From: Prevotellaceae bacterium UBA2738
GTDB lineage: Bacteria; Bacteroidota; Bacteroidia; Bacteroidales; Bacteroidaceae
Direction of reading: 5' to 3'
Assembly: GCA_002353585.1 (NCBI GenBank)
Contig: DEJW01000005.1
Span: forward strand, 20,424 to 84,423
Length of the DNA stretch: 64,000 nucleotides
Position numbers and translations under genes: made by a program. Positions 9,195 to 17,007 of this stretch are shown piece by piece (the stretch's first letter is position 1; each line of letters opens with the position of its first letter). The notes under the pieces are model-generated. The model did not search any database, had not been told where the DNA came from, and saw only the letters and a program-made list of their open reading frames with translations.

Positions 9195-9266
9195 TAATAA
9201 TTAGTAATTAGTAATTAGAAATTAAAAGTTCAGTATTTGAATTAAATTCAAAAAAAATAATACATT
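9195..9266. repeat. A/T-rich short tandem words between thiL and the nucleotidyltransferase gene
   Basis: The spacer contains TTAGTAATTAGTAATTAG followed by A-rich sequence, a short tandem-word repeat of the type that recurs in other intergenic gaps of this window. No clear -7 box was found in it. Confidence 0.5.
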
Positions 9267-10190
9267 ATGAAACCAACACTTTTTCTCCTTGCTGCAGGAA
9301 TGGGAAGCCGCTACGGTGGCTTAAAGCAGCTTGATGGCGTAGGTCCTAATGGTGAGACCATCATGGACTATAGTATTTATGATGCAATACAGGCTGGCTT
9401 CGGCAAGGTTGTATGGGTTATCCGTAAGGATTTCGAACAGCAGTTCCGTGAGCAGATACTGTCTAAATACGAAGGCAAGATACAGTGCGAACTGTGTTTT
9501 CAGGAGCTTGATGCCCTGCCAGCAGGTTTCAGCGTGCCAGAAGGCAGACAGAAGCCTTGGGGCACCAACCACGCCATCCTCATGGGTAAGGACGTGATAA
9601 AGGAGCCTTTCTGCGTCATCAACTGCGACGATTTCTATAATCGTGACTGCTTCATGGTGATAGGCAAATATCTCTCTTCTCTGCCTGCAGATGCCAAGGG
9701 CAAGTATGCTATGGTAGGTTTCCGCATCGGCAACACCCTCTCTGAGAATGGTACCGTTTCACGCGGTTTGTGTTCTAAGGATGCTGAGGGCAACCTCACC
9801 ACCTGCGTTGAGCGCACCAAGATAGCACGTCAGGCTGATGGTTCAGTGGCTTATCGTAAGGACAACAAGGAAGACGGCGACTGGGTAAACGTAGATGAGA
9901 ACAGTCCTGTGAGCATGAATGTGTGGGGTTTCACTCCTGACTACTTTGAGTATTCAGAGCAGATGTTCAAGGAGTTCCTCTCTGACCCAGCCAATATGTC
10001 TAATCCCAAGTCGGAGTTCTTCATCCCTATGGTAGTCAACAAGATGATAAACGACGGCACAGCTACCTGTAAGGTGCTCGACACTACCTCTAAGTGGTTT
10101 GGAGTAACATATTCCGAGGACCGTCCTGACACCGTTGCTCGTATAGCAAAACTCGTGGCTGACGGTGTATATCCACAAAAACTCTTTTAA
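9267..10190 (+). CDS. Sugar-phosphate nucleotidyltransferase family protein
   Basis: 307 residues. The N-terminus carries the nucleotidyltransferase signature LLAAGMGSRYGGLKQLDGVGPNGE (loop and Lys for NTP binding), followed by a Rossmann-like core with FCVINCDDFY as the metal-binding aspartates near 115-124. Family members transfer a nucleotide to a sugar phosphate. The sugar and nucleotide cannot be determined from the sequence, and the protein differs from the well-known GlmU and RfbA types. The DHH phosphoesterase gene starts at the base directly after its stop codon, so the two are almost certainly co-transcribed. Confidence 0.85.
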   Translation: MKPTLFLLAAGMGSRYGGLKQLDGVGPNGETIMDYSIYDAIQAGFGKVVWVIRKDFEQQFREQILSKYEGKIQCELCFQELDALPAGFSVPEGRQKPWGTNHAILMGKDVIKEPFCVINCDDFYNRDCFMVIGKYLSSLPADAKGKYAMVGFRIGNTLSENGTVSRGLCSKDAEGNLTTCVERTKIARQADGSVAYRKDNKEDGDWVNVDENSPVSMNVWGFTPDYFEYSEQMFKEFLSDPANMSNPKSEFFIPMVVNKMINDGTATCKVLDTTSKWFGVTYSEDRPDTVARIAKLVADGVYPQKLF

Positions 10191-11225
10191 ATGAATATTG
10201 ACTTACTGACAAATGACGAGGTTGCGAGTCTGCGCAGCCTCGTCAATAACTCTACAAACATAGTAAACATCTGTCACACCAATGCCGATGGCGATGCTCT
10301 CGGCTCAGTCCTTGCGTGGGCAGAATACCTCAAGCAGCAAGGCAAGGACGTCACAGTCATAGTGCCTGATATGTATCCTGACTTCCTTCAGTGGTTGCCA
10401 GGCACACAGAGCATCGTGCGCTTCGACAAGAAGAAAGATGAGGCAACCCAACTGTTGAAGGATGCCGACCTCGTTTGCTGTATGGACTTCAATACCCTCT
10501 CGCGCTCTTCTGAAGAGATAGAGCGGGTTTTGCTCGAAGCCCATAAGCCCCTTCTGCTCATTGACCATCACCTCTCCCCCAGCAACAATTATGAACTGTC
10601 ACTCTCCTATCCTACTATGAGCAGTACGGCAGAGGTGGTTTTTCGCTTGATATGGCAACTTGGTGGCTATGAGAGTATGACCAGGAATATGGCTGTCAAT
10701 ATTTATTGTGGTATGATGACCGACACAGGTGGTTTCACCTTCAATTCCTCTCGTCCTGAGATATTCTTCATCATCTCTCAGCTCATAGCCAGAGGTATAG
10801 ACAAGGACAAAATCTATAGGAATATCTATCATGTGTTTAGTGTTGACCGTCTGCGACTTACGGGTTATATCCTCTATCAGAAGATGAAGGTGCTCACCCC
10901 TCTTCGTGCGTCCTATTACACTATCTCGCGCGAAGAGCAGAAACGCTTCCATTTCATAAAAGGCGATGCAGAGGGATTGGTCAATCTCCCACTCCAGATT
11001 AAGGGTCACCGACTCTCTATCTCTATGCGTGAAGACACGGAGAAAGACAACCTCATCTGGATTAGTCTCAGGTCTGTTGACGATTTCCCCTGCAACAAAA
11101 TGGCTGAGGAGTTCTTCAATGGCGGAGGACATAAGAATGCCTCTGGTGGCAAACTCTACTGTTCACTCGACGAAGCAGAGAAAATAGCTCGCAAGGCAAT
11201 ACAGGCATACGCAAAAATGTTATAA
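10191..11225 (+). CDS. DHH/DHHA1 phosphoesterase, NrnA-like (nanoRNase / pAp phosphatase)
   Basis: 344 residues. DHH motifs: CHTNADGDALGSVLAW near 28-43, CCMDFNTL near 99-106 and LLIDHHLSP near 122-130, which gives the DHH triad; GMMTDTGGF supplies another metal ligand. The C-terminal DHHA1 domain ends with the substrate loop GGGHKNASGG near 315-324. Proteins of this layout degrade 2-5 nt RNA and 3'-phosphoadenosine 5'-phosphate. The ATG follows the upstream stop codon with no gap, and a hairpin terminator lies directly behind the gene. Confidence 0.88.
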   Translation: MNIDLLTNDEVASLRSLVNNSTNIVNICHTNADGDALGSVLAWAEYLKQQGKDVTVIVPDMYPDFLQWLPGTQSIVRFDKKKDEATQLLKDADLVCCMDFNTLSRSSEEIERVLLEAHKPLLLIDHHLSPSNNYELSLSYPTMSSTAEVVFRLIWQLGGYESMTRNMAVNIYCGMMTDTGGFTFNSSRPEIFFIISQLIARGIDKDKIYRNIYHVFSVDRLRLTGYILYQKMKVLTPLRASYYTISREEQKRFHFIKGDAEGLVNLPLQIKGHRLSISMREDTEKDNLIWISLRSVDDFPCNKMAEEFFNGGGHKNASGGKLYCSLDEAEKIARKAIQAYAKML

Positions 11226-11231
11226 AAAAAG

Positions 11232-11266
11232 AATAGTGGTTGGCTTCTTATCGGTCAACCACTATT
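11232..11266 (+). terminator. Hairpin terminator after the DHH phosphoesterase
   Basis: AATAGTGGTTG (11232-11242) and CAACCACTATT (11256-11266) form a perfect 11-bp stem with a 13-base loop. An A-tract precedes it and T-rich sequence follows, so it could work in both directions, serving the convergent BspA remnant as well. Confidence 0.85.
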
Positions 11267-11338
11267 GTTTCTCATAAAGTCCTTTTCGCATTATGAAAAT
11301 ACCATAATGGTAAATCCATAATGCTGTAGATAGATTTT

Positions 11339-11865
11339 TTACTTCACCACTTTCCTTGTGGTTCCGTCACTCATCTTGAGGATGTTCAATCCCTTTTGAG
11401 GCTGAGAGAACTGCTTGCCATCGAGGGAATAATATTTCGCTTCATTAGTATTAGAAGCGGAAACATCTTTAACTGCCGTTTCATCCATCTCTACTATATT
11501 TACAAAGTTCTTCCAACCAGTTGTAGAAAGATACTTGTCTTTCGTACCAAAAGGAACATACAGTGTAGCATTAGAATAGTTCGAATTATCGAAGTTTGAA
11601 CCTATAACGCTTGCAGGCTCCTCTATGTAACTACATACCGATGTCAGTCCTGAGCAACCTGAGAAAGCATGATATTCTATGCTTGTCACGCTGTTAGGGA
11701 TAGTGATAGAGGTCAGTCCTGAGCAACCAGAGAAAGCCCATTCTCCTATGCTCGTCACGCTATTAGGGATGGTTATAGAGGTCAGTCCTGAGCAACCATC
11801 GAAAGCATAATTTCCAATGCTCGTCACACTGTTAGGGATGGTAATAGAGGTCAGTCCTGAGCAAT
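11339..11865 (-). pseudogene. BspA-type leucine-rich-repeat protein, 5'-truncated
   Basis: The readable part carries just over three copies of the BspA/TpLRR unit (CSGLTSITIPNSVTSIG...AF), then a linker (EEPASVIGSNFDNSNY, TLYVPFGTKDKYLST), then a Prevotella-like C-terminal tail (YYSLDGKQFSQPQKGLNI ... TTRKVVK). Reading upstream, the frame leaves LRR sequence abruptly near 11865 and continues as non-repeat residues (DIKTICKYKY) until a stop near 11970. No signal peptide is present. A complete BspA protein would have a signal peptide and many repeats, so this is the 3' end of a surface adhesin gene whose front was lost by rearrangement. Confidence 0.75.
11643..11865 (-). repeat. 69-bp tandem repeat encoding the LRR units
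   Basis: The block beginning GTCAGTCCTGAGCAA (plus-strand view) occurs at 11643, 11712, 11781 and 11850, exactly 69 bases apart, that is 23 codons per LRR unit. The copies are nearly identical in DNA, so unequal recombination between them is likely. The fourth copy breaks off after about 15 bases, which marks the rearrangement point. Confidence 0.9.
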
Positions 11866-12246
11866 ATTTGTATTTACAAATCGTTTTATATCAACAACTT
11901 GCAAATTAAACGGTAGAAAAGTGATCACGCAGATTCTATAGATGGGAGAAATGATGAAAATTTAACGTTTTTAACTTTTATTAGGGCCCCCTGAATTCAA
12001 ATTAATAACACAACAACTTTATAATTGTTTTGTTCTCTCCATATTTCTGTCTGTATAATTCGACTGTCATTTTGTTACTTTGCAATAGCTGGCACGGCTC
12101 TTGCATAATGCATATTGTGTATTGGGCACTCACGAGCCTATGATTTTATATCAGGATAACGTGACTGGGCTTTTTTTGACGCTTCCCCCATGAAAAACTG
12201 AAGATAAGAGATAATAAACTTGTTTAACTATTAGGGTAAAAAGATT
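11866..12246. other. Gene-free spacer between the BspA remnant and the GIY-YIG gene
   Basis: About 380 A/T-rich bases without a supported gene. The left end continues the broken BspA frame with unrelated sequence. There is a GGGCCCCC block near 11983. Near 12080 the sequence TTACTTTG is one mismatch from a -7 box, which would give the GIY-YIG gene a leader of about 160 bases. I see no tRNA end or clear attachment site. Confidence 0.4.
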
Positions 12247-12501
12247 ATGGCTGAAAGAGACACTATCAAATACCAAATAAAAGATGGTAACGAGATTGTT
12301 TATTACGGCATAACTAACGACCTGGAACGTCGCGAGCAGGAACATCGTAGTGAGGGTATGGACTTCACTTCTATCGAAAAGATAGGAAATGTTACAACTC
12401 GTGACGCAGCTGGCGATTGGGAAGAAGAACGCATTAAGCATTACATGAGCCAGCATAGTGGTCGTAGGCCAAGATACAATCAAAACGATACTGGTAAGTA
12501 A
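12247..12501 (+). CDS. Very small GIY-YIG domain protein
   Basis: 84 residues. The core reads IVYYGITNDLERREQEHR (residues 18-35), which matches the GIY-YIG hallmark (Y-Y-G-I-T-N-xx-xx-R-xxx-H). A later glutamate-rich helix (GDWEEERIKHYM) could supply the catalytic Glu. Full GIY-YIG nuclease domains are usually near 90 residues, so this is a bare domain with no partner domain. It might be a stand-alone nuclease, a mobile-element leftover or a non-catalytic DNA-binding protein. It stands alone, with a hairpin terminator 60 bases downstream, which suggests an expressed single-gene unit. Confidence 0.7.
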   Translation: MAERDTIKYQIKDGNEIVYYGITNDLERREQEHRSEGMDFTSIEKIGNVTTRDAAGDWEEERIKHYMSQHSGRRPRYNQNDTGK

Positions 12502-12558
12502 AGATTTTAATGTTCTTTGCTCACATCGTGTAGCAGCACGATAAAGAGCCTTATCAAA

Positions 12559-12594
12559 CGACTGTCGGCATGCACCACGGCAGTCGCTATTTTT
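12559..12594 (+). terminator. Hairpin terminator after the small GIY-YIG gene
   Basis: CGACTGTCG (12559-12567) pairs with CGGCAGTCG (12578-12586), with one G-T wobble and a 10-base loop. CTATTTTTAT follows, which gives a U-tract. Confidence 0.75.
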
Positions 12595-12839
12595 ATAAAT
12601 GTTGTTTGATTTATTTTATTGTATATAATTGTGCCACACATCTGACTAAAGAAGCTACAACTGCATTACGCAAGGTTAATATAATTGTAATCTCAATTAT
12701 TGCGTGACGCTCTTATATAGGGGGAACGCCACGGATTTCAGGGTTTTAACGTATATTGTCACCATCTTTTAATTTGTTTTCAATTATTTCGATTCGTATC
12801 ATGAACTATTTGCACGAACTTTAATGTCCAAACCATAAG
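12595..12839. other. Gene-free spacer with a compound inverted repeat
   Basis: No gene is seen. A nested hairpin lies at 12668-12705: ACGCA (12668-12672) with TGCGT (12701-12705) enclosing ATAATTG (12681-12687) with CAATTAT (12694-12700). Its role is unknown. Confidence 0.5.
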
Positions 12840-13199
12840 TTATTCAGATATAACCCACTTTCTCAAGATGTCTTTGCCTTCATGCTTCAAAATACCTTTC
12901 TTCTCCAAAGCAGAAAGGTCACGTTCGATGGTGCGCTGGCTCACCGACAAAGTCTCCGACACGTCTCCGTCATAGTCTCCGACATTTTGTGTGTCGGAGG
13001 AGGCGAAGATAACGGTCTGGAATTGGGTCGGAGTAGATTTGAACTTGGGCTTTAGCTCGTCCTTATAACCTTCCAAGGCTTTGGTCTCATTACAGATGCG
13101 TGTGAGTCCACTGCCTCGTTTCTCCATGTAGTCAAGTTGAGCCATTACGTTTGCAAGTATGGGATTGCGCCTTTCAGAAGACACATCTTTGATGTCCAA
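12840..13199 (-). pseudogene. C-terminal remnant of an ATP-binding transcriptional regulator (AlbA/AAA_4-like family)
   Basis: 119 residues read from a TTG directly behind an in-frame stop codon. The opening RNPILANVMAQLDYMEKRGSGLTRI is the conserved C-terminal block of the large family of 'putative DNA-binding / divergent AAA' regulators, which normally have about 400-500 residues. A winged helix-turn-helix follows (SETLSVSQRTIERDLSALEKKGILKHEG). The entire N-terminal DNA-binding and ATPase-like part is missing, and the upstream neighbour is an unrelated kinase gene only 24 bases away. It is a decayed fragment, probably left by insertion or deletion in this island. Confidence 0.75.
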
Positions 13200-13222
13200 A
13201 TCCTGTGTCCTTTATTGTTTCA

Positions 13223-14116
13223 TTACTGCATCATGCCTCGCGCCCCTTCATAAGAGCAACTCTCAGCACCTACTTTCTGTGCTTCATTTAGAGCTGTTTC
13301 CAAATCTGATTCTAAGAGATTGCATATTCCGAACATTACTTTGTTTTTGAACAAATTATTAATCAAGGCAGCCGCTGTCCAGTCACCCGCACCAGCTGTA
13401 TCCACCACTTTTTCATTTGCAATAGGTTCCAAGTGCTTCCAATCGCCACTCAAGCGGTAGCTCAAGCCCTTTGCTCCTTGCGTCTGGATAAACAGCTTAT
13501 CCTTATAGTCTTTAAACTGGTTAATCTCTTTTATCCTCTGTTCCGAGAACTTGACTATATCAGACACCTCAACACATTTGTAGAACAGGCTGACATTACC
13601 TCCTCTGCTAGAAGGCTCAAAGAATATCACCGAACCCTTTTCCTTGAATGTAGTGGCTAGCTTCAAGATCGCGGGTGAAACCCTGTCAAAGAAGAATACC
13701 TTTGGCACAAAGTCTATCCTCTCAATCACCCCATTTGCCTGTTTCAGCGTCAGCGACTTGAAGTCCAGATAGAACCGTCCGATATTGTTGCGCGATTCAA
13801 ACTTATGCGTGGGAATACCGTCCTTGTTAATGAAGTTACGCTGCACGATCACCGGTGTCTTACCGTCTTGGGTAGAGACAAAATCAGTGTGTACGCGGTG
13901 CTTTTTCATGTCATCCAGCACTCTCACCCCGTCTTTCGTCCCATCCAAACGGGCTATGGGATAAGCATCCCAACCCATGTGGGAGAGAATCATCATCACA
14001 TTACCGCATGTGCCACCCACGTAATAGGATATAGGGACTCTTTGCCCGTCCCATATCAAAACATCCAGGCAAATCAGACCTGCTCCAACTACTATATTAT
14101 TTGTTTCAAGTTTCAT
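13223..14116 (-). CDS. PfkB-family carbohydrate/nucleoside kinase
   Basis: 297 residues. The N-terminal block VVGAGLICLDVLIW and GGTCGNVMMILSHMGWDAYPIARLG-like segments match PfkB/ribokinase folds. The C-terminal signature is DTAGAGDWTAAALI (near 238-251), containing the GAGD anion hole and catalytic Asp; most family members read DTTGAGDAF. It would phosphorylate a sugar or nucleoside with ATP; the substrate is not predictable. It lies 31 bases downstream of the AbiE toxin gene on the same strand, separated only by short TTCAAG-type repeats, so it may be the third gene of that operon. A sugar kinase next to the SIS-HAD and phosphoribosyltransferase-like genes upstream may be functionally linked (inference). 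Confidence 0.82.
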   Translation of the reverse strand: MKLETNNIVVGAGLICLDVLIWDGQRVPISYYVGGTCGNVMMILSHMGWDAYPIARLDGTKDGVRVLDDMKKHRVHTDFVSTQDGKTPVIVQRNFINKDGIPTHKFESRNNIGRFYLDFKSLTLKQANGVIERIDFVPKVFFFDRVSPAILKLATTFKEKGSVIFFEPSSRGGNVSLFYKCVEVSDIVKFSEQRIKEINQFKDYKDKLFIQTQGAKGLSYRLSGDWKHLEPIANEKVVDTAGAGDWTAAALINNLFKNKVMFGICNLLESDLETALNEAQKVGAESCSYEGARGMMQ

Positions 14117-14147
14117 GATTCAAGTTTCAAAATTCAAGTTTCAAGAT
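14117..14147. repeat. TTCAAG-type short tandem words
   Basis: ATTCAAGTTTCA is repeated about three times with small changes between the kinase start and the toxin stop. Similar TTGAAC/TTCAAG words appear in several other gaps of this window. Confidence 0.6.
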
Positions 14148-14951
14148 TCAAACTACAGGATTAAGCCTCTCCACCAATTCCGCTTTCACCTTTTCCCACG
14201 CCACCTGAGGGTCATACTCCACCTGTGGCCCAAGAATCATTTCCGTGTCCGTCAAGAATTCCTCATCCTGTAGTTTCCCGTCCATATTCAACAAAAACTC
14301 TTTGTATGTTGGCAAGTGAGACGCTGTAAAGCCCAGATACCGCTCATAGCTCTCCATCACTTTCACTTTATTCAACTCAGGGCGCATTGACAGAATCTTC
14401 CACAGGTCAAACAAATCACGTCCTTTTCTCCGCTGATACACAGCCCTCAGTTTCGTCCCTGTCAACTCTGCTAACTCATAGGTCAGCACCTCGCATGTAC
14501 CTTTGAACCACGTACTATTCACTTCAAAAGGCTCTCTTACCATTGGATATACCGAGAAATGCTCCTTGCAGTTAATCTCCACCTTCAAGTGAATCTCCCC
14601 CGCATCCATATCCGTCGGTTGCACCTTGAACACCAGCGTATTGTTGTGCTTCTTCTGCTTCACCACCGGCTCACCCAGCCAAGCCAAAGCATCCCGCAGA
14701 TGGTCAATCGTCTCTTTGATGGGTTCCGCCTGCACTTGTACAAGGTCGATGTCTTCCGAGTATCTGGGCTGCGGCTTCAGATACAGCTTACCTAATGCCG
14801 TGCCGCCTCTGAATGCCAGATGCTCCGCAAGAAATGCATCGCTATAGATAGACACTAACGCACGGCAGACTATCAAATCCTGTTCGATGAATTTATTCAC
14901 CACCCACGGGGCCTGCTCGCTCCATTCCGTAATATATCGCTCTGGTATCAT
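14148..14951 (-). CDS. abiEii: AbiEii-type nucleotidyltransferase toxin
   Basis: 267 residues. The nucleotidyltransferase signature FRGGTALGKLYL (near 47-58) is followed by RYSEDIDLVQV (near 63-73), that is GG-T/S plus the D-x-D metal site typical of the AbiEii/AbiGii family. A conserved basic patch follows (KLRAVYQRRKGRDLFDLWKIL near 168-188). AbiEii toxins modify nucleic acid acceptors and arrest growth during phage infection. The start overlaps the antitoxin stop by 4 bases (ATGA), the usual coupling of this pair. All catalytic residues I can identify are present, so the toxin should be active. Confidence 0.9.
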   Translation of the reverse strand: MIPERYITEWSEQAPWVVNKFIEQDLIVCRALVSIYSDAFLAEHLAFRGGTALGKLYLKPQPRYSEDIDLVQVQAEPIKETIDHLRDALAWLGEPVVKQKKHNNTLVFKVQPTDMDAGEIHLKVEINCKEHFSVYPMVREPFEVNSTWFKGTCEVLTYELAELTGTKLRAVYQRRKGRDLFDLWKILSMRPELNKVKVMESYERYLGFTASHLPTYKEFLLNMDGKLQDEEFLTDTEMILGPQVEYDPQVAWEKVKAELVERLNPVV

Positions 14952-15754
14952 AACTCGTCAATCTCTATGGTTTCGTTCACAATAATTCTCCACTTGGCGT
15001 TTCTTTCGCCCCCCTCGCTACTCTTTCCAGCCTTTAAAGGCACATACTGGAGTGCGAAACCGGAACACTTCAACAGACTGTACACCGACTCTGCCGCTTC
15101 TCCTTCCTCCAGCACCTCGTCCAGAATGTAGCCCAGACGTTGCAGACTGGTTACAGGCACTTCCTTCACGAAGTCAGCCCCTAAACGCCCGAAATCCAGT
15201 TTCTCAGCCAGTTCAGCCAGAACAGTGGCTGCCCGCGAAACGCTCCCTGTCTTTGCCTGATACGTAAGCAAATCCACTGCCGTCAGTTCAGGACACGACA
15301 CGTTAATGTAGCCCGTCCGCGTCTGCCGTCTCTCCACATATGTCTCAGGAATATGACTTTTGCAGAAATAATGCGTAAGGTACTTCTCTCCCTTCTTGTC
15401 GCGCATGGCGGGAGGCTCTATCATCACGCTGAACCGCAGCGGAACCTGATGCGAAGCTCCGTGATAACTTGCCGCACTCAACAGAGCCACATAGTATTTG
15501 CGTCCCAGATGGTGCATCATGTCGTCTAAGTAAAACGACTGCGGCACAGCCCCGCGCAGCACATACTCATCTGGCACAATGACGTAGAAGCCGCGCATGG
15601 GCGACATAATCCGTCTCTTGCTCACCTCCCTGGTCAGAGCACGCGCAATGCTACCAGCGCTCATTTCAGAAAATACCTGCGCCACCTCATTGTGTGTGAA
15701 GGTGTAATTGCCTCTAAGCGGCTTATCATATATCCAGTTTGCAATGCTTGCCAT
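14948..15754 (-). CDS. abiEi: AbiEi-type antitoxin and autorepressor
   Basis: 268 residues. The N-terminal ~90 residues form a winged helix-turn-helix (FTHNEVAQVFSEMSAGSIARALTREVSKRRIMSPMRGFYVI) and lead into the AbiEi C-terminal antitoxin region (YYVALLSAASYHGASHQVP, then ELTAVDLLTYQAKTGSVSRAATVLAELAEKLDFGRL). AbiEi proteins neutralise the nucleotidyltransferase toxin and repress their own promoter by binding inverted repeats. A fitting inverted repeat lies between the promoter boxes just upstream (15780-15812). The stop overlaps the toxin start by 4 bases. Confidence is high from the pairing of both families. Confidence 0.9.
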   Translation of the reverse strand: MASIANWIYDKPLRGNYTFTHNEVAQVFSEMSAGSIARALTREVSKRRIMSPMRGFYVIVPDEYVLRGAVPQSFYLDDMMHHLGRKYYVALLSAASYHGASHQVPLRFSVMIEPPAMRDKKGEKYLTHYFCKSHIPETYVERRQTRTGYINVSCPELTAVDLLTYQAKTGSVSRAATVLAELAEKLDFGRLGADFVKEVPVTSLQRLGYILDEVLEEGEAAESVYSLLKCSGFALQYVPLKAGKSSEGGERNAKWRIIVNETIEIDEL

Positions 15755-15779
15755 TATCTCGCATTCATTATTTTGTTTG

Positions 15780-15812
15780 CAAAGATAGACATTTTTTGTC
15801 TAACTACGCAAA
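15780..15812 (-). promoter_or_regulatory. AbiE promoter with overlapping inverted-repeat operator
   Basis: On the minus strand the -33 box TTTG (15809-15812) and -7 box TATCTTTG (15780-15787) are 21 bases apart. Between them and touching the -7 box is a perfect inverted repeat TAGACA (15786-15791) / TGTCTA (15797-15802). This is the expected place for an AbiEi operator, because bound repressor would block both boxes. Confidence 0.75.
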
Positions 15813-15867
15813 TCAATAACGATAATCTGATCTTTTTATTGTAGCTTATTTATATTTTTGACCTGAA

Positions 15868-17007
15868 TCAATTTTCATTATAAGCCTCACCTGTTATCCA
15901 GAGGAGAAATGGTTCACTTTCCTTATTCAACTCTTCAAACTCAAAGGCATCATCTATCTCGTAACTGGTTGAGCTTACATTGTATATAGCCACACTATCA
16001 TTGTGCTCAATACCAACCAACAATGCACCCATCGATAGTAGTTTACTTGTCAGCAACGCGATGCCAAAACACACATGATCACTTATAGGTTTAAGCGTAT
16101 CATTATGTCCCTTCATCAAGTTCAATATTTTTCTATACAGCTCAAAGGGATTTTGTTCGTCCGCATATGTAAAGTTTTGTGCAGATGTCAAATGATGATC
16201 AGAGAAGAATTCGTGATACTCCTGCATAAGGTTATCAGAACGACGAGGATTCTTTGAAGGGAAGGGTAAAACTGGAAACATATCAGATGGCTGAAAGTGA
16301 TTATAAATCCTGTTCAAAATAGCCAAATTGTGCTCACCCATCAAAGGAATTAATATATTGACTCTGTCAAGTACAGACTCCCTATTAGACATGGCTTTAA
16401 AGCCTACTAATGGTTCAATACTTTCGTTACTGATATTTTTCTTTATTTTTTCATCAATCTTCCAATTCTCAGAGACAGCGAAGAACATGTTCTTTGTCTT
16501 GTCATCCTTCAGCTTTCGGTAAAGGGATTTAGCAATATTGAAATAAAATGACCTGGGCAAAGAACTGGCGTCTAGAATGATGTCATTATAACCACTAAAG
16601 TCCATATTAAGAATTTCCAGGCTCATTTTAGATATGCGCTTATCCCATATCAACTTGGAATCAACTGGTATATCCCTTACGACAAAACCATATTGAACCT
16701 GCAATTCTTTTAGATGCTGAACATTTAACTTGTATAACTTCTTTTTCTCTTTATGGTCGTCATCGCCATCTGGAAAGTCAAAAGTTATGCAGTCAATACG
16801 CAATCCTTGAACAGAACTTAGTAACAACTCCAACACATTATTCATACGTGGATCAAAGCCCTTTCCCAGAAAGAAGAGAACCTTTGAGTCGTGTTTATCC
16901 TTATAGAACTCCACCCAAAATTTCTTTAACTCTTTGGGCTTATGATACATCACATAAGACTCCCACTTATTGTGCATATCTTTACTCATTTTTACTTGCT
17001 TATCCAT
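15868..17007 (-). CDS. Unrecognised protein, fourth gene of the conflict-type operon
   Basis: 379 residues; I do not recognise the family. It reads as an alpha/beta protein: strand-loop KVLFFLGKGFDPRMNNVLELL near 42-62, then LRIDCITFDFPDGDDDHKEKKKLY, NDIILDASSLPRSFYFNIA near 145-163, VNILIPLMGEHNLAILNRIYNHF, VLPFPSKNPRRSDNL and ISDHVCFGIALLTSKLLSMG. The repeated strand-plus-glycine/acid loops suggest a Rossmann-like nucleotide- or sugar-phosphate-binding fold. There is no signal peptide or membrane segment. Its start lies 16 bases inside the ATPase gene upstream, so it is the last gene of a tightly coupled four-gene operon. It could be the effector or a ligand sensor. An alternative start is the Met at codon 7. 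Confidence 0.8.
   Translation of the reverse strand: MDKQVKMSKDMHNKWESYVMYHKPKELKKFWVEFYKDKHDSKVLFFLGKGFDPRMNNVLELLLSSVQGLRIDCITFDFPDGDDDHKEKKKLYKLNVQHLKELQVQYGFVVRDIPVDSKLIWDKRISKMSLEILNMDFSGYNDIILDASSLPRSFYFNIAKSLYRKLKDDKTKNMFFAVSENWKIDEKIKKNISNESIEPLVGFKAMSNRESVLDRVNILIPLMGEHNLAILNRIYNHFQPSDMFPVLPFPSKNPRRSDNLMQEYHEFFSDHHLTSAQNFTYADEQNPFELYRKILNLMKGHNDTLKPISDHVCFGIALLTSKLLSMGALLVGIEHNDSVAIYNVSSTSYEIDDAFEFEELNKESEPFLLWITGEAYNEN

Noticed and set aside
11866..12246. Integration attachment site at the BspA break
   Set aside because: No repeat of the sequence at the far side of the island, no tRNA end and no integrase gene were found in the window.
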